DNA from: Siphonodentalium dalli
Lineage: Eukaryota; Mollusca; Scaphopoda; Gadilida; Siphonodentaliidae
DNA length: 64,000 nucleotides
Assembly (NCBI GenBank): GCA_032622095.1
Contig: CP136062.1
Span: 8,273,710-8,337,709 of the forward strand
Direction: 5' to 3'
Shown here: piece after piece, positions 1 through 14,300 of the stretch
Numbering within the stretch: the first letter of the stretch is position 1
Layout of the letters: each line of letters opens with the position of its first letter
Program-made: the position numbers and the translations under genes
The notes under the pieces: model-generated
Seen by the model: the letters and a program-made list of their open reading frames with translations, nothing else
Databases searched by the model: none
Told to the model about the DNA's origin: nothing

Positions 1-1018
1 ATGAGTCCTGAATAGAAGAGGATACGTATTATCAGTAATTATGTGGCGATAGTGAGTCCTGCATAGAAGAGGATGCGTATTATCAGTAATGGTGTGGCAT
101 TAATGAGTCATGAAACATGAGAGGATGCGTATTATCAGTAATGTTGTGGCGATAATGAGACCTGAAACATGAGAGGATGCGTATTATCAGTAATGGTGTG
201 GCGATAATGAGCCCAGAAACATGAGAGGATGCGTATTATCAGTAATGATGTGGCGATAATGAGTCCTGAAACATGAGAGGATGCGTATTATCAGTAATGG
301 TGTGGCGATAATGAGTCCTGAAACATGAGAGGATGCGTATCATCAGTAATGGTGTGGCGATAATGAGTCCTGAAACATGAGATGATGCGTATTATCAGTA
401 ATGGTGTGGCGACAATGAGTTCTGAATAGGAGAGGATGCGTATTATCAGTAACGGTGTGACGATAATGAGTCCTGAAACATGAGAGGAGGCGTATTATCA
501 GTAATGGTGTGGCGATAATGAGTCCTGAAACATGAGAGGATGCGTATTATCAGTAATGGTGTGGCGATAATGAGTCCTGAAACATGAGAGGATGCGTATT
601 ATCAGTAACGATGTGGCGAGAATGAGTCCTGAAACATGAGAGGAGGCGTATTATCAGTAATGGTGTGGCGATAATGAGTCCTGAAACATGAGAGGAGGCG
701 TATTATCAGTAATGGTGTGGCGATAATGAGTCCTGAAACATGAGAGGATGCGTATTATCAGTAATGGTGTGGCGATAATGAGTCCTGAAACATGAGAGGA
801 TGCGTATTATCAGTAATGGTGTGGCGATAATGAGTCCTGAAACATGAGAGGATGCGTATTATCAGTAATGATGTGGCGATTATGAGTCCTGAAACATGAG
901 AGGATGCGTATTATCAGTAATGGTGTGGCGATAATGAGTCCTGAAACATGAGGGGATGCGTATTATCAGTAATGATGTGGCGATAATGAGTCCTGAAACA
1001 TGAGAGGAGGCGTATTAT

Positions 1019-4000
1019 CCATAATGGTGTGTCGATAATGAGTCCTGAAACATGAGAGGATGCGTATTATCAGTAATGATGTGGCGATATTGAGTCCTGA
1101 ATAGGAGAGGATGCGTATTATCAGTAATGGTGTGGCGATAATGAGTCCTGAAACATGAGAGGATGCGTATTATCAGTAATGGTGTGGCGATAATGAGTCC
1201 TGAAACATGAGAGGATGCGTATTATCAGTAATGGTGTGGCGATAATGAGTCCTGAAACATGAGAGGATGCGTATTATCAGTAACGGTGTGGCGATAATGA
1301 GTCCTGAAACATGAGAGGATGCGTATTATCAGTAATGGTGTGGCGATAATGAGTCCTGAAACATGAGAGGATGCGTATTATCAGTAATGGTGTGGCGATA
1401 ATGAGTCAGGAAACATGAGAGGATGCGTATTATCAGTAATGGTGTGGCGATAATGAGTCCTGAAACATGAGAGGATGCGTATTATCAGTAATGGTGTGGC
1501 GATAATGAGTCCTGAAACATGAGAGGATGCGTATTATCAGTAATGGTGTGGCAATAATGAGTCCTGAAACATGAGAGGATGCGTATTATCAGTAACGGTG
1601 TGGCGATAATGAGCCCAGAAACAGGAGAGGATGCGTATTATCAGTAATGTTGTGGCGATAATGAGTCCAGAACAGGAGAGGAGGCGTATTATCAGTAATG
1701 ATGTGGCGATATGAGTCCTGAAACAGGATATGAGTCGTATTATCAGTAATGGTGTGGCGATAATGAGTCCTGAAGTAGAAGAGGATGCGTATTATCAGTA
1801 ATGATGTGGCGATAATGAGTCCTGAAACATGAGAGGATGCGTATTATCAGTAATGGTGTGGCGACACTGAGTCCAGAACATGAGAGGAGGCGTATTATCA
1901 GTAATTGTGTGGCGATATTGAGTCCTGAAACATGAGAGGATGCGTATTATCAGTAATGGTGTGGCGATAATGAGTCCTGAATAGGAGAGGATGCGTATTA
2001 TCAGTAATGGTGTGGCGAAAATGAGTCCTGAATAGGAGAGGATGCGTATTATCAGTAATGGTGTGGCGATAATGAGTCCTGAATAGAAGAGGAGGCGTAT
2101 TATCAGTAATGGTGCGGCGATTATGAGTCCTGAAACATGAGAGGATGCGTATTATCAGTAATGGTGTGGCGATAATGAGTCCTGAAACATGAGGGGATGC
2201 GTATTATCAGTAATGATGTGGCGATAATGAGTCCTGAAACATGAGAGGAGGCGTATTATCAGTAATGATGTGGCGATTATGAGTCCTGAAACATGAGAGG
2301 ATGCGTATTATCAGTAATGGTGTGGCGATAATGAGTCCTGAAACATGAGGGGATGCGTATTATCAGTAATGATGTGGCGATAATGAGTCCTGAAACATGA
2401 GAGGAGGCGTATTATCCATAATGGTGTGTCGATAATGAGTCCTGAAACATGAGAGGATGCGTATTATCAGTCATGATGTGGCGATATTGAGTCCTGAATA
2501 GGAGAGGATGCGTATTATCAGTAATGGTGTGGCGATAATGAGTCCTGAAACATGAGAGGATGCGTATTATCAGTAATGGTGTGGCGATAATGAGTCCTGA
2601 AACATGATAGGATGCGTATTATCAGTAATGGTGTGGCGATAATGAGTCCTGAAACATGAGAGGATGCGTATTATCAGTAACGGTGTGGCGATAATGAGTC
2701 CTGAAACATGAGAGGATGCGTATTATCAGTAATGGTGTGGCGATAATGAGTCCTGAAACATGAGAGGATGCGTATTATCAGTAATGGTGTGGCGATAATG
2801 AGTCCTGAATAGGAGAGGATGCGTATTATCAGTAATGGTGTGGCGATAATGAGTCCTGAAACATGAGAGGATGCGTATTATCAGTAATGGTGTGGCGATA
2901 ATGAGTCCTGAAACATGAGAGGATGCGTATTATCAGTAATGGTGTGGCGATAATGAGTCCTGAAACATGAGAGGATGCGTATTATCAGTAACGGTGTGGC
3001 GATAATGAGTCCTGAAACATGAGAGGATGCGTATTATCAGTAATGGTGTGGCGATAATGAGTCCTGAAACATGAGAGGATGCGTATTATCAGTAATGGTG
3101 TGGCGATAATGAGTCAGGAAACATGAGAGGATGCGTATTATCAGTAATGGTGTGGCGATAATGAGTCCTGAAACATGAGAGGATGCGTATTATCAGTAAT
3201 GGTGTGGCGATAATGAGTCCTGAAACATGAGAGGATGCGTATTATCAGTAATGGTGTGGCAATAATGAGTCCTGAAACATGAGAGGATGCGTATTATCAG
3301 TAATGGTGTGGCGATAATGAGCCCAGAAACAGGAGAGGATGCGTATTATCAGTAATGTTGTGGCGATAATGAGTCCAGAACAGGAGAGGAGGCGTATTAT
3401 CAGTAATGATGTGGCGATATGAGTCCTGAAACAGGATATGAGTCGTATTATCAGTAATGGTGTGGCGATAATGAGTCCTGAAGTAGAAGAGGATGCGTAT
3501 TATCAGTAATGATGTGGCGATAATGAGTCCTGAAACATGAGAGGATGCGTATTATCAGTAATGGTGTGGCGACACTGAGTCCAGAACATGAGAGGAGGCG
3601 TATTATCAGTAATTGTGTGGCGATATTGAGTCCTGAAACATGAGAGGATGCGTATTATCAGTAATGGTGTGGCGATAATGAGTCCTGAATAGGAGAGGAT
3701 GCGTATTATCAGTAATGGTGTGGCGAAAATGAGTCCTGAATAGGAGAGGATGCGTATTATCAGTAATGGTGTGGCGATAATGAGTCCTGAATAGAAGAGG
3801 AGGCGTATTATCAGTAATGGTGCGGCGATTATGAGTCCTGAAACATGAGAGGATGCGTATTATCAGTAATGGTGTGGCGATAATGAGTCCTGAAACATGA
3901 GGGGATGCGTATTATCAGTAATGATGTGGCGATAATGAGTCCTGAAACATGAGAGGAGGCGTATTATCAGTAATGATGTGGCGATTATGAGTCCTGAAAC

Positions 4001-5030
4001 ATGAGAGGATGCGTATTATCAGTAATGGTGTGGCGATAATGAGTCCTGAAACATGAGGGGATGCGTATTATCAGTAATGATGTGGCGATAATGAGTCCTG
4101 AAACATGAGAGGAGGCGTATTATCCATAATGGTGTGTCGATAATGAGTCCTGAAACATGAGAGGATGCGTATTATCAGTCATGATGTGGCGATATTGAGT
4201 CCTGAATAGGAGAGGATGCGTATTATCAGTAATGGTGTGGCGATAATGAGTCCTGAAACATGAGAGGATGCGTATTATCAGTAATGGTGTGGCGATAATG
4301 AGTCCTGAAACATGATAGGATGCGTATTATCAGTAATGGTGTGGCGATAATGAGTCCTGAAACATGAGAGGATGCGTATTATCAGTAACGGTGTGGCGAT
4401 AATGAGTCCTGAAACATGAGAGGATGCGTATTATCAGTAATGGTGTGGCGATAATGAGTCCTGAAACATGAGAGGATGCGTATTATCAGTAATGGTGTGG
4501 CGATAATGAGTCAGGAAACATGAGAGGATGCGTATTATCAGTAATGGTGTGGCGATAATGAGTCCTGAAACATGAGAGGATGCGTATTATCAGTAATGGT
4601 GTGGCGATAATGAGTCCTGAAACATGAGAGGATGCGTATTATCAGTAATGGTGTGGCAATAATGAGTCCTGAAACATGAGAGGATGCGTATTATCAGTAA
4701 TGGAGTGGCGATAATGAGCCCAGAAACAGGAGAGGATGCGTATTATCAGTAATGTTGTGGCGATAATGAGTCCAGAACAGGAGAGGAGGCGTATTATCAG
4801 TAATGATGTGGCGATATGAGTCCTGAAACAGGATATGAGTCGTATTATCAGTAATGGTGTGGCGATAATGAGTCCTGAAGTAGAAGAGGATGCGTATTAT
4901 CAGTAATGATGTGGCGATAATGAGTCCTGAAACATGAGAGGATGCGTATTATCAGTAATGGTGTGGCGACACTGAGTCCAGAACATGAGAGGAGGCGTAT
5001 TATCAGTAATTGTGTGGCGATAATGAGTCC
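1019..5030. repeat. Higher-order repeat, alternating 1,397 and 1,708 bp
   Basis: Two rare variants mark the period. The variant CCATAATGG followed by GTGTGTCG lies at 1,019, 2,416 and 4,124. The variant TGAAGTAGAA lies at 1,771, 3,479 and 4,876, and again at 6,938. The first marker series gives steps of 1,397 then 1,708 bp, and the second gives 1,708 then 1,397. The distance from first to second marker is 752 bp in the outer copies and 1,063 bp in the middle copy, so only the middle copy carries an extra 311 bp. Sequence between markers looks almost identical in all three copies, so these are recent multi-monomer duplications of roughly 27 to 33 monomers. Confidence 0.85.
2681..2991. repeat. 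Six-monomer (311-bp) duplication within one higher-order repeat
   Basis: The rare AACGGTGTGG variant occurs once in the sister higher-order repeats but twice here, starting near 2,681 and 2,992, exactly 311 bp apart. That is six monomers, five of 52 bp and one of 51 bp; the 51-bp one carries the ATAGGAG box. This accounts fully for the 1,708 versus 1,397-bp lengths. Confidence 0.75.
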
Positions 5031-5360
5031 TGAAACATGAGAGGATGCGTATTATCAGTATGGTGTGGCGATAATGAGTCCTGAATAGGAGAGGATGCGT
5101 ATTATCAGTAATGGTGTGGCGAAAATGAGTCCTGAATAGGAGAGGATGCGTATTATCAGTAATGGTGTGGCGATAATGAGTCCTGAATAGAAGAGGAGGC
5201 GTATTATCAGTAATGGTGTGGCGATAATGAGTCCTGAAACATGAGAGGATACGTATTATCAGTAATGGTGTGGCGATAATGAGTCCTGAAACATGAGAGG
5301 ATGCGTATTATCAGTAATGTTGTGGCAATACTGAGTCCTGAAACATGAGAGAGGATGCGT

Positions 5361-8300
5361 ATTATTAGTACTGGTGTGGCGATAATGCGTCCTGAAACAT
5401 GAGAGGAGGCGTATTATCAGTAATGGTGTGGCGATAATGAGTCCTGAAACATGAGAGGATGCGTATTATCAGTAATGTTGTGGCAATAATGAGTCCTGAA
5501 ACATGAGAGGGTGCGTATTATCAGTAATGTTGTGGCAATAATGAGTCCTGAATAGGAGAGGATGCGTATTATCATGGTGCGGCGATAATGAGTCCTGAAA
5601 CAGGATATGAGTCGTATTATCAGTAATGGTGTGGCGATTATGAGTCCTGAATAGGAGTGGAGGCGTATTTTCAGTAATGGTGTGGCGATAATTAGCCCAG
5701 AAACAGGAGAGGATGTGTATTATCAGTAATGGTGTGGCGATAATGAGTCCTGAAACATGAGAGGATGCGTATTATTAGTAATGGTGGGGCGATAATGAGT
5801 CCTGAATAGAAGAGGATGCGTATTATCAGTAATGGAGTGGCGATAATGAGTCCTGAATAGGAGAGGTTGCGTATTATCAGTAATGTTGTGGCGATAATGA
5901 GCCCAGAAACAGGAGAGGAGGCGTATTATCAGTAATGATGTGGCGATAATGAGCCCAGAAACAGGAGAGGAGGCGTATTATCAGTAATGGTGTGGCGATA
6001 ATGAGTACTGAATAGGAGAGGATGCGTATTATCAGTAATGCTGTGGCGGTAATGAGCCCAGAAACAGGAGAGGAGGCGTATTACCAGTAATGGTGTGGCG
6101 ATAATGAGTCCTGAAACATGAGAGGATGCGTATTATCAGAAATGGTGTGGCGACAATGATTCCTGAAACACGAGAGGAGGCGTATTATTAGTAATGGTGT
6201 GGCGATAATGAGTCCTGAAACATGAGAGGATGCGTATTATCAGAAATGGTGTGGCGACAATGAGTCCTGAAACATGAGAGGATGCGTATTATCAGTAATG
6301 GTGCGGCGATAATGAGTCCTGAATAGGAGAGGATGCGTATTATCATTAATGTTGTGGCGACAATGAGCCCAGAAATAGGAGATGAGTCGTATTATCAGTA
6401 ACGATGTGGCGATAATGAGCCCAGAAACAGGAGAGGAGGCGTATTATCGGTAATGGTGTGGCGATAATGCGTCCTGAATAGGAGAGGATGCGTATTATCA
6501 GTAATGTTGTGGCGATAATGAGTCCTGAATAGGAGAGGAGGCGTATTATTAGTAATGTTGTGGCGATAATGAGTCCTGAATAGGAGAGGAGGCGTATTAT
6601 CAGTAATGGTGTGGCGATAATGAGTCCTGAAACATGAGAGGATGCGTATTATCAGTAATGGTGTGGCGATAATGAGTCCTGAAACATGAGAGGATGCGTA
6701 TTATCAGTAATGGTGTGGCAATAATGAGTCCTGAAACATGAGAGGATGCGTATTATCAGTAATGGAGTGGCGATAATGAGCCCAGAAACAGGAGAGGATG
6801 CGTATTATCAGTAATGTTGTGGCGATAATGAGTCCAGAACAGGAGAGGAGGCGTATTATCAGTAATGATGTGGCGATATGAGTCCTGAAACAGGATATGA
6901 GTCGTATTATCAGTAATGGTGTGGCGATAATGAGTCCTGAAGTAGAAGAGGATGCGTATTATCAGTAATGATGTGGCGATAATGAGTCCTGAAACATGAG
7001 AGGATGCGTATTATCAGTAATGGTGTGGCGACACTGAGTCCAGAACATGAGAGGAGGCGTATTATCAGTAATTGTGTGGCGATAATGAGTCCTGAAACAT
7101 GAGAGGATGCGTATTATCAGTAATGGTGTGGCGATAATGAGTCCTGAATAGGAGAGGATGCGTATTATCAGTAATGGTGTGGCGAAAATGAGTCCTGAAT
7201 AGGAGAGGATGCGTATTATCAGTAATGGTGTGGCGATAATGAGTCCTGAATAGAAGAGGAGGCGTATTATCAGTAATGGTGCGGCGATAATGAGTCCTGA
7301 ATAGGAGAGGAGGCGTATTATCAGTAATGGTGTGGCGATAATTAGTCCTGAAACATGAGAGGATACGTATTATCAGTAATGGTGTGGCGATAATGAGTCC
7401 TGAAACATGAGAGGATGCGTATTATCAGTAATGTTGTGGCAATACTGAGTCCTGAAACATGAGAGAGGATGCGTATTATTAGTACTGGTGTCGCGATAAT
7501 GCGTCCTGAAACATGAGAGGAGGCGTATTATCAGTAATGGTGTGGCGATAATGAGTCCTGAAACATGAGAGGATGCGTATTATCAGTAATGTTGTGGCAA
7601 TAATGATTCCTGAAACATGAGAGGGTGCGTATTATCAGTAATGTTGTGGCAATAATGAGTCCTGAATAGGAGAGGATGCGTATTATCATGGTGCGGCGAT
7701 AATGAGTCCTGAAACAGGATATGAGTCGTATTATCAGTAATGGTGTGGCGATTATGAGTCCTGAATAGGAGTGGAGGCGTATTATCAGTAATGGTGTGGC
7801 GATAATGAGCCCAGAAACAGGAGAGGATGTGTATTATCAGTAATGGTGTGGCGATAATGAGTCCTGAAACATGAGAGGATGCGTATTATTAGTAATGGTG
7901 GGGCGATAATGAGTCCTGAATAGAAGAGGATGCGTATTATCAGTAATGGAGTGGCGATAATGAGTCCTGAATAGGAGAGGTTGCGTATTATCAGTAATGT
8001 TGTGGCGATAATGAGCCCAGAAACAGGAGAGGAGGCGTATTATCAGTAATGATGTGGCGATAATGAGCCCAGAAACAGGAGAGGAGGCGTATTATCAGTA
8101 ATGGTGTGGCGATAATGAGTACTGAATAGGAGAGGATGCGTATTATCAGTAATGCTGTGGCGGTAATGAGCCCAGAAACAGGAGAGGAGGCGTATTACCA
8201 GTAATGGTGTGGCGATAATGAGTCCTGAAACATGAGAGGATGCGTATTATCAGAAATGGTGTGGCGACAATGATTCCTGAAACACGAGAGGAGGCGTATT

Positions 8301-11300
8301 ATTAGTAATGGTGTGGCGATAATGAGTCCTGAAACATGAGAGGATGCGTATTATCAGAAATGGTGTGGCGACAATGGGTCCTGAAACATGAGAGGATGCG
8401 TATTATCAGTAATGGTGCGGCGATAATGAGTCCTGAATAGGAGAGGATGCGTATTATCAGTAATGTTGTGGCGACAATGAGCCCAGAAATAGGAGATGAG
8501 TCGTATTATCAGTAACGATGTGGCGATAATGAGCCCAGAAACAGGAGAGGAGGCGTATTGTCGGTAATGGTGTGGCGATAATGCGTCCTGAATAGGAGAG
8601 GATGCGTATTATCAGTAATGTTGTGGCGATAATGAGTCCTGAATAGGAGAGGAGGCGTATTATCAGTAATGTTGTGGCGAAAATGAGTCCTGAATAGGAG
8701 AGGAGGCGTATTATCAGTAATGTTGTGGCGATAATGAGTCCTGAATAGGAGAGGAGGCGTATTATCAGTAATGTTGTGGCGATAATGAGTCCTGAACAGG
8801 AGAGGAGGCGTATTATCAGTAATGGTGTGGCGACAATGAGTCCTGAATAGGAGATGAGGCGTATTATCAGTAATGTTGTGGCGATAATGAGCCCAGAAAC
8901 AGGAGAGGGTGCGTATTATCAGTACTGGTGTGGCGACACTGAGTCCAGAACATGAGAGGAGGCGTATTATCAGTAATTGTGTGGCGATAATGAGTCCTGA
9001 AACATGAGAGGATGCGTATTATCAGTAATGGTGTGGCGATAATGAGTCCTGAATAGGAGAGGATGCGTATTATCATGGTGTGGCGATAATGAGTCCTGAA
9101 TAGGAGAGGATGCGTATTATCAGTAATGGTGTGGCTATAATGAGTCCTGAAGTAGAAGAGGATGTATATTATCAGTAATGGTGTGGCGATAATGAGTCCT
9201 GAAACATGAGAGGATGCGTATTATCAGTAATGGTGTGGCGATAATGAGTCCTGAAGTAGAAGAGGATGCGTATTATCAGTAATGGTGTGGCGATAATGAG
9301 TCCTGAAGTAGAAGAGGATGCGTATTATCAGTAATGATGTGGCGATAATGAGTCCTGAAACATGAGAGGATGCGTATTATCAGTAATGGTGTGGCGACAC
9401 TGAGCCAGAACATGAGAGGATGCGTATTATCAGTAATGGTGTGGCGATAATGAGTCCTGAATAGGAGAGGATGGGTATTATCAGTAATGGTGTGGCGAAA
9501 ATGAGTCCTCAATAGGAGAGGATGCGTATTATCAGTAATGGTGTGGAGATAATGAGTCCTGAATAGAAGAGGAGGCGTATTATCAGTAATGGTGCGGCGA
9601 TAACGAGTCCTGAATAGGAGAGGAGGCGTATTATCAGTAATGGTGTGGCGATAATGAGTCCTGAAACATGAGAGGATACGTATTATCAGTAATGGTGTGG
9701 CGATAATGAGTCCTGAAACATGAGAGGATGCGTATTATCAGTAATGTTGTGGCAATACTGAGTCCTGAAACATGAGAGAGGATGCGTATTATTAGTACTG
9801 GTGTGGCGATAATGCGTCCTGAAACATGAGAGGAGGCGTATTATCAGTAATGGTGTGGCGATAATGAGTCCTGAAACACGAGAGGATGCGTATTATCAGT
9901 AATGTTGTGGCAATAATGAGTCCTGAAACATGAGAGGGTGCGTATTATCAGTAATGTTGTGGAAATAATGAGTCCTGAATAGGAGAGGATGCGTATCATC
10001 ATGGTGCGGCGATAATGAGTCCTGAAACAGGATATGAGTCGTATTATCAGTAATTGCGTGGCGATTATGAGTCCTGAATAGGAGTGGAGGCGTATTATCA
10101 GTAATGGTGTGGCGATAATGAGCCCAGAAACAGGAGAGGATGTGTATTATCAGTAATGGTGTGGCGATTATGAGTCCTGAAACATGAGAGGATGCGTATT
10201 ATTAGTAATGGTGTGGCGATAATGAGTCCTGAATAGAAGAGGATGCGTATTATCAGTAATGGAGTGGCGATAATGAGTCCTGAATAGGAGAGGTTGCGTA
10301 TTATCAGTAATGTTGTGGCGATAATGAGCCCAGAAACAGGAGAGGAGGCGTATTATCAGTAATGATGTGGCGATAATGAGCCCAGAAACAGGAGAGGAGG
10401 CGTATTATCAGTAATGGTGTGGCGATAATGAGTCCTGAATAGGAGAGGATGCGTATTATCAGTAATGCTGTGGCGGTAATGAGCCCAGAAACAGGAGAGG
10501 AGGCGTATTACCAGTAATGGTGTGGCGATAATGAGTCCTGAATAGGAGAGGAGGCGTATTATCAGTAATGTTGTGGCGATAATGAGTCCTGAACAGGAGA
10601 GGAGGCGTATTATCAGTAATGGTGTGGCGACAATGAGTCCTGAATAGGAGATGAGGCTTATTATCAGTAATGTTGTGGCGATAATGAGCCCAGAAACAGG
10701 AGAGGGTGCGTATTATCAGTACTGGTGTGGCGACACTGAGTCCAGAACATGAGAGGAGGCGTATTATCAGTAATTGTGTGGCGATAATGAGTCCTGAAAC
10801 ATTAGAGGATGCGTATTATCAGTAATGGTGTGGCGATAATGAGTCCTGAATAGGAGAGGATGCGTATTATCAGTAATGGTGTGGCGATAATGAGTCCTGA
10901 ATAGGAGAGGATGCGTATTATCAGTAATGGTGTGGCGATGATGAGTCCTGAAGTAGAAGAGGATGTATATTATCAGTAATGGTGTGGCGATAATGAGTCC
11001 TGAAACATGAGAGGATGCGTATTATCAGTAATGGTGTGGCGATAATGAGTCCTGAAGTAGAAGAGGATGCGTATTATCAGTAATGGTGTGGCGATAATGA
11101 GTCCTGAATTAGAAGAGGATGCGTATTATCAGTAATGATGTGGCGATAATGAGTCATGAAACATGAGAGGATGCGTATTATCAGAAATGGTGTGGCGACA
11201 CTGAGCCAGAACATGAGAAGAGGCGTATTATCAGTAATTGTGTGGCGATAACGAGTCCTGAAACATGAGAGGATGCGTATTATCAGTAATGGTGTGGCGA

Positions 11301-14300
11301 TAATGAGTCCTGAATAGGAGAGGATGCGTATTATCAGTAATGGTGTGGCGAAAATGAGTCCTGAATAGGAGAGGATGCGTATTATCAGTAATGGTGCGGC
11401 GATAATGAGTCCGGAATAGGAGAGGAGGCGTATTATCAGTAATGGTGTGGCGATAATGAGTCCTGAAACATGAGAGGATACGTATTATCAGTAATGGTGT
11501 GGCGATAATGAGTCCTGAAACATGAGAGGATGCGTATTATCAGTAATGTTGTGGCAATAATGAGTCCTGAAACATGAGAGAGGATGCGTATTATTAGTAC
11601 TGGTGTGGCGATAATGCGTCCTGAAACATGAGAGGATGCGTATTATCAGTAATGGTGTGGCGATAATGAGTCCTGAAACATGAGAGGATGCGTATTATTA
11701 GTAATGGTGTGGCGATAATGAGTCCTGAATAGGAGAGGATGCGTATTATCAGTAATGGTGTGGCGATAATGAGTCCTGAATAGGAGAGGATGCGTATTAT
11801 CAGTAATGGTGTGGCGATAATGAGTCCTGAATAGAAGAGGAGGCGTATTATCATGGTGTGGCGATAATGAGTCCTGAATAGGAGAGGATGCGTATTATCA
11901 GTAATGGTGTGGCGACAATGAGTCCTGAATAGGAGAGGAGGCGTAGTATCAGTAATGGTGTGGCGATAATGAGCCCATACACATGAGAGGATGCGTATTA
12001 TCAGTAATGTTGTGGCAATAATGAGTCCTGAATAGAAGAGGAGGCGTATTATCATTGTGTGGCGATAATGAGTCCTGAAACAGGACATGAGTCGTATTAT
12101 CAGTAATGTTGTGGCGATAATGAGTCCTGAAACATGAGAGGATGCGTATTATCAGTAATGTTGTGGCAATAATGAGTCCTGAAACATGAGAGAGGATGCG
12201 TATTATTAGTACTGGTGTGGCGATAATGCGTCCTGAAACATGAGAGGAGGCGTATTATCAGTAATGGTGTGGCGATAATGAGTCCTGAAACATGAGAGGA
12301 TGCGTATTATCAGTAATGTTGTGGCAATATTGAGTCCTGAAACATGAGAGGGTGCGTATTATCAGTAATGTTGTGGCAATAATGAGTCCTGAATAGGAGA
12401 GGATGCGTATTATCATGGTGCGGCGATAATGAGTCCTGAAACAGGATATGAGTCGTATTATCAGTAATGGTGTGGCGATTATGAGTCCTGAATAGGAGTG
12501 GAGGCGTATTATCAGTAATGGTGTGGCGATAATGATCCCAGAAACAGGAGAGGATGTGTATTATCAGTAATGGTGTTGCGATTATGAGTCCTGAAACATG
12601 AGAGGATGCGTATTATTAGTAATGGTGTGGCGATAATGAGTCCTGAATAGAAGAGGATGCGTATTATCAGTAATGGAGTGGCGATAATGAGTCCTGAATA
12701 GGAGAGGTTGCGTATTATCAGTAATGTTGTGGCGATAATGAGCCCAGAAACAGGAGAGGAGGCGTATTATCAGTAATTATGTGGCGATAATGAGCCCAGA
12801 AACAGGAGAGGAGGCGTATTATCAGTAATGGTGTGGCGATAATGAGTCCTGAATAGGAGAGGATGCGTATTATCAGTAATGCTGTGGCGGTAATGAGCCC
12901 AGAAACAGGAGAGGAGGCGTATTACCAGTAATGGTGTGGCGATAATGAGTCCTGAAACATGAGAGGATGCGTATTATCAGAAATGGTGTGGCGACAATGA
13001 GTCCTGAACCATGAGAGGATGCGTATTATCAGTAATGGTGCGGCGATAATGAGTCCTGAATAGGAGAGGATGCGTATTATCAGTAAAGTTGTGGCGACAA
13101 TGAGCCCAGAAACAGGAGAGGAGGCGTATTATCAGTAACGATGTGGCGATAATGAGCCCAGAAACAGGAGAGGAGGCGTATTATCGGTAATGGTGTGGCG
13201 ATAATGCGTACTGAATAGGAGAGGATGCGTATTATCAGTAATGTTGTGGCGATAATGAGTCCTGAATAGGAGAGGAGGCGTATTATCAGTAATGTTGTGG
13301 CGATAATGAGTCCTGAACAGGAGAGGATGCGTAGTATCAGTAATGGTGTGGCGACAATGAGTCCTGAATAGGAGAGGAGGCGTATTATCAGTAATGGTGT
13401 GGCGATAATGAGCCCAGAAACAGGAGAGGGTGCGTATTATCAGTACTGGTGTGGCGACACTGAGTCCAGAACATGAGAGGAGGCGTATTATCAGTAATTG
13501 TGTGGCGATAATGAGTCCTGAAACATGAGAGGATGCGTATTATCAGTAATGGTGTGGCGATAATGAGTCCTGAATAGGAGAGGATGCGTATTATCAGTAA
13601 TGGTGTGGCGATAATGAGTCCTGAATAGAAGAGGATGCGTATTATCATTAATGGTGTGGCGATAATGAGTCCTGAATAGAAGAGGAGGCGTATTATCAGT
13701 AATGGTGCGGCGATAATGAGTCCTGAATAGGAGAGGAGGCGTATTATCAGTAATGGTGTGGCGATAATGAGTCCTGAAACATGAGAGGATACGTATTATC
13801 AGTAATGGTGTGGCGATAATGAGTCCTGAAACATGAGAGGTTGCGTATTATCAGTAATGTTGTGGCAATAATGAGTCCTGAAACATGAGAGAGGATGCGT
13901 ATTAACAGTACTGGTGTGGCGATAATGCGTCCTGAAACATGAGAGGATGCGTATTATCAGTAATGTTGTGGCAATAATGAGTCCTGAAACATGAGAGGGT
14001 GCGTATTATCAGTAATGTTGTGGCAATAATGAGTCCTGAATAGGAGAGGATGCGTATTATCATGGTGCGGCGATAATGAGTCCTGAAACAGGATATGAGT
14101 CGTATTATCAGTAATGGTGTGGCGATTATGAGTCCTGAATAGGAGTGGAGGCGTATTATCAGTAATGGTGTGGCGATATTGAGCCCAGAAACAGGAGAGG
14201 ATGTGTATTATCAGTAATGGTGTGGCGATAATGAGTCCTGAAACATGAGAGGATGCGTATTATTAGTAATGGTGTGGCGATAATGAGTCCTGAATAGAAG

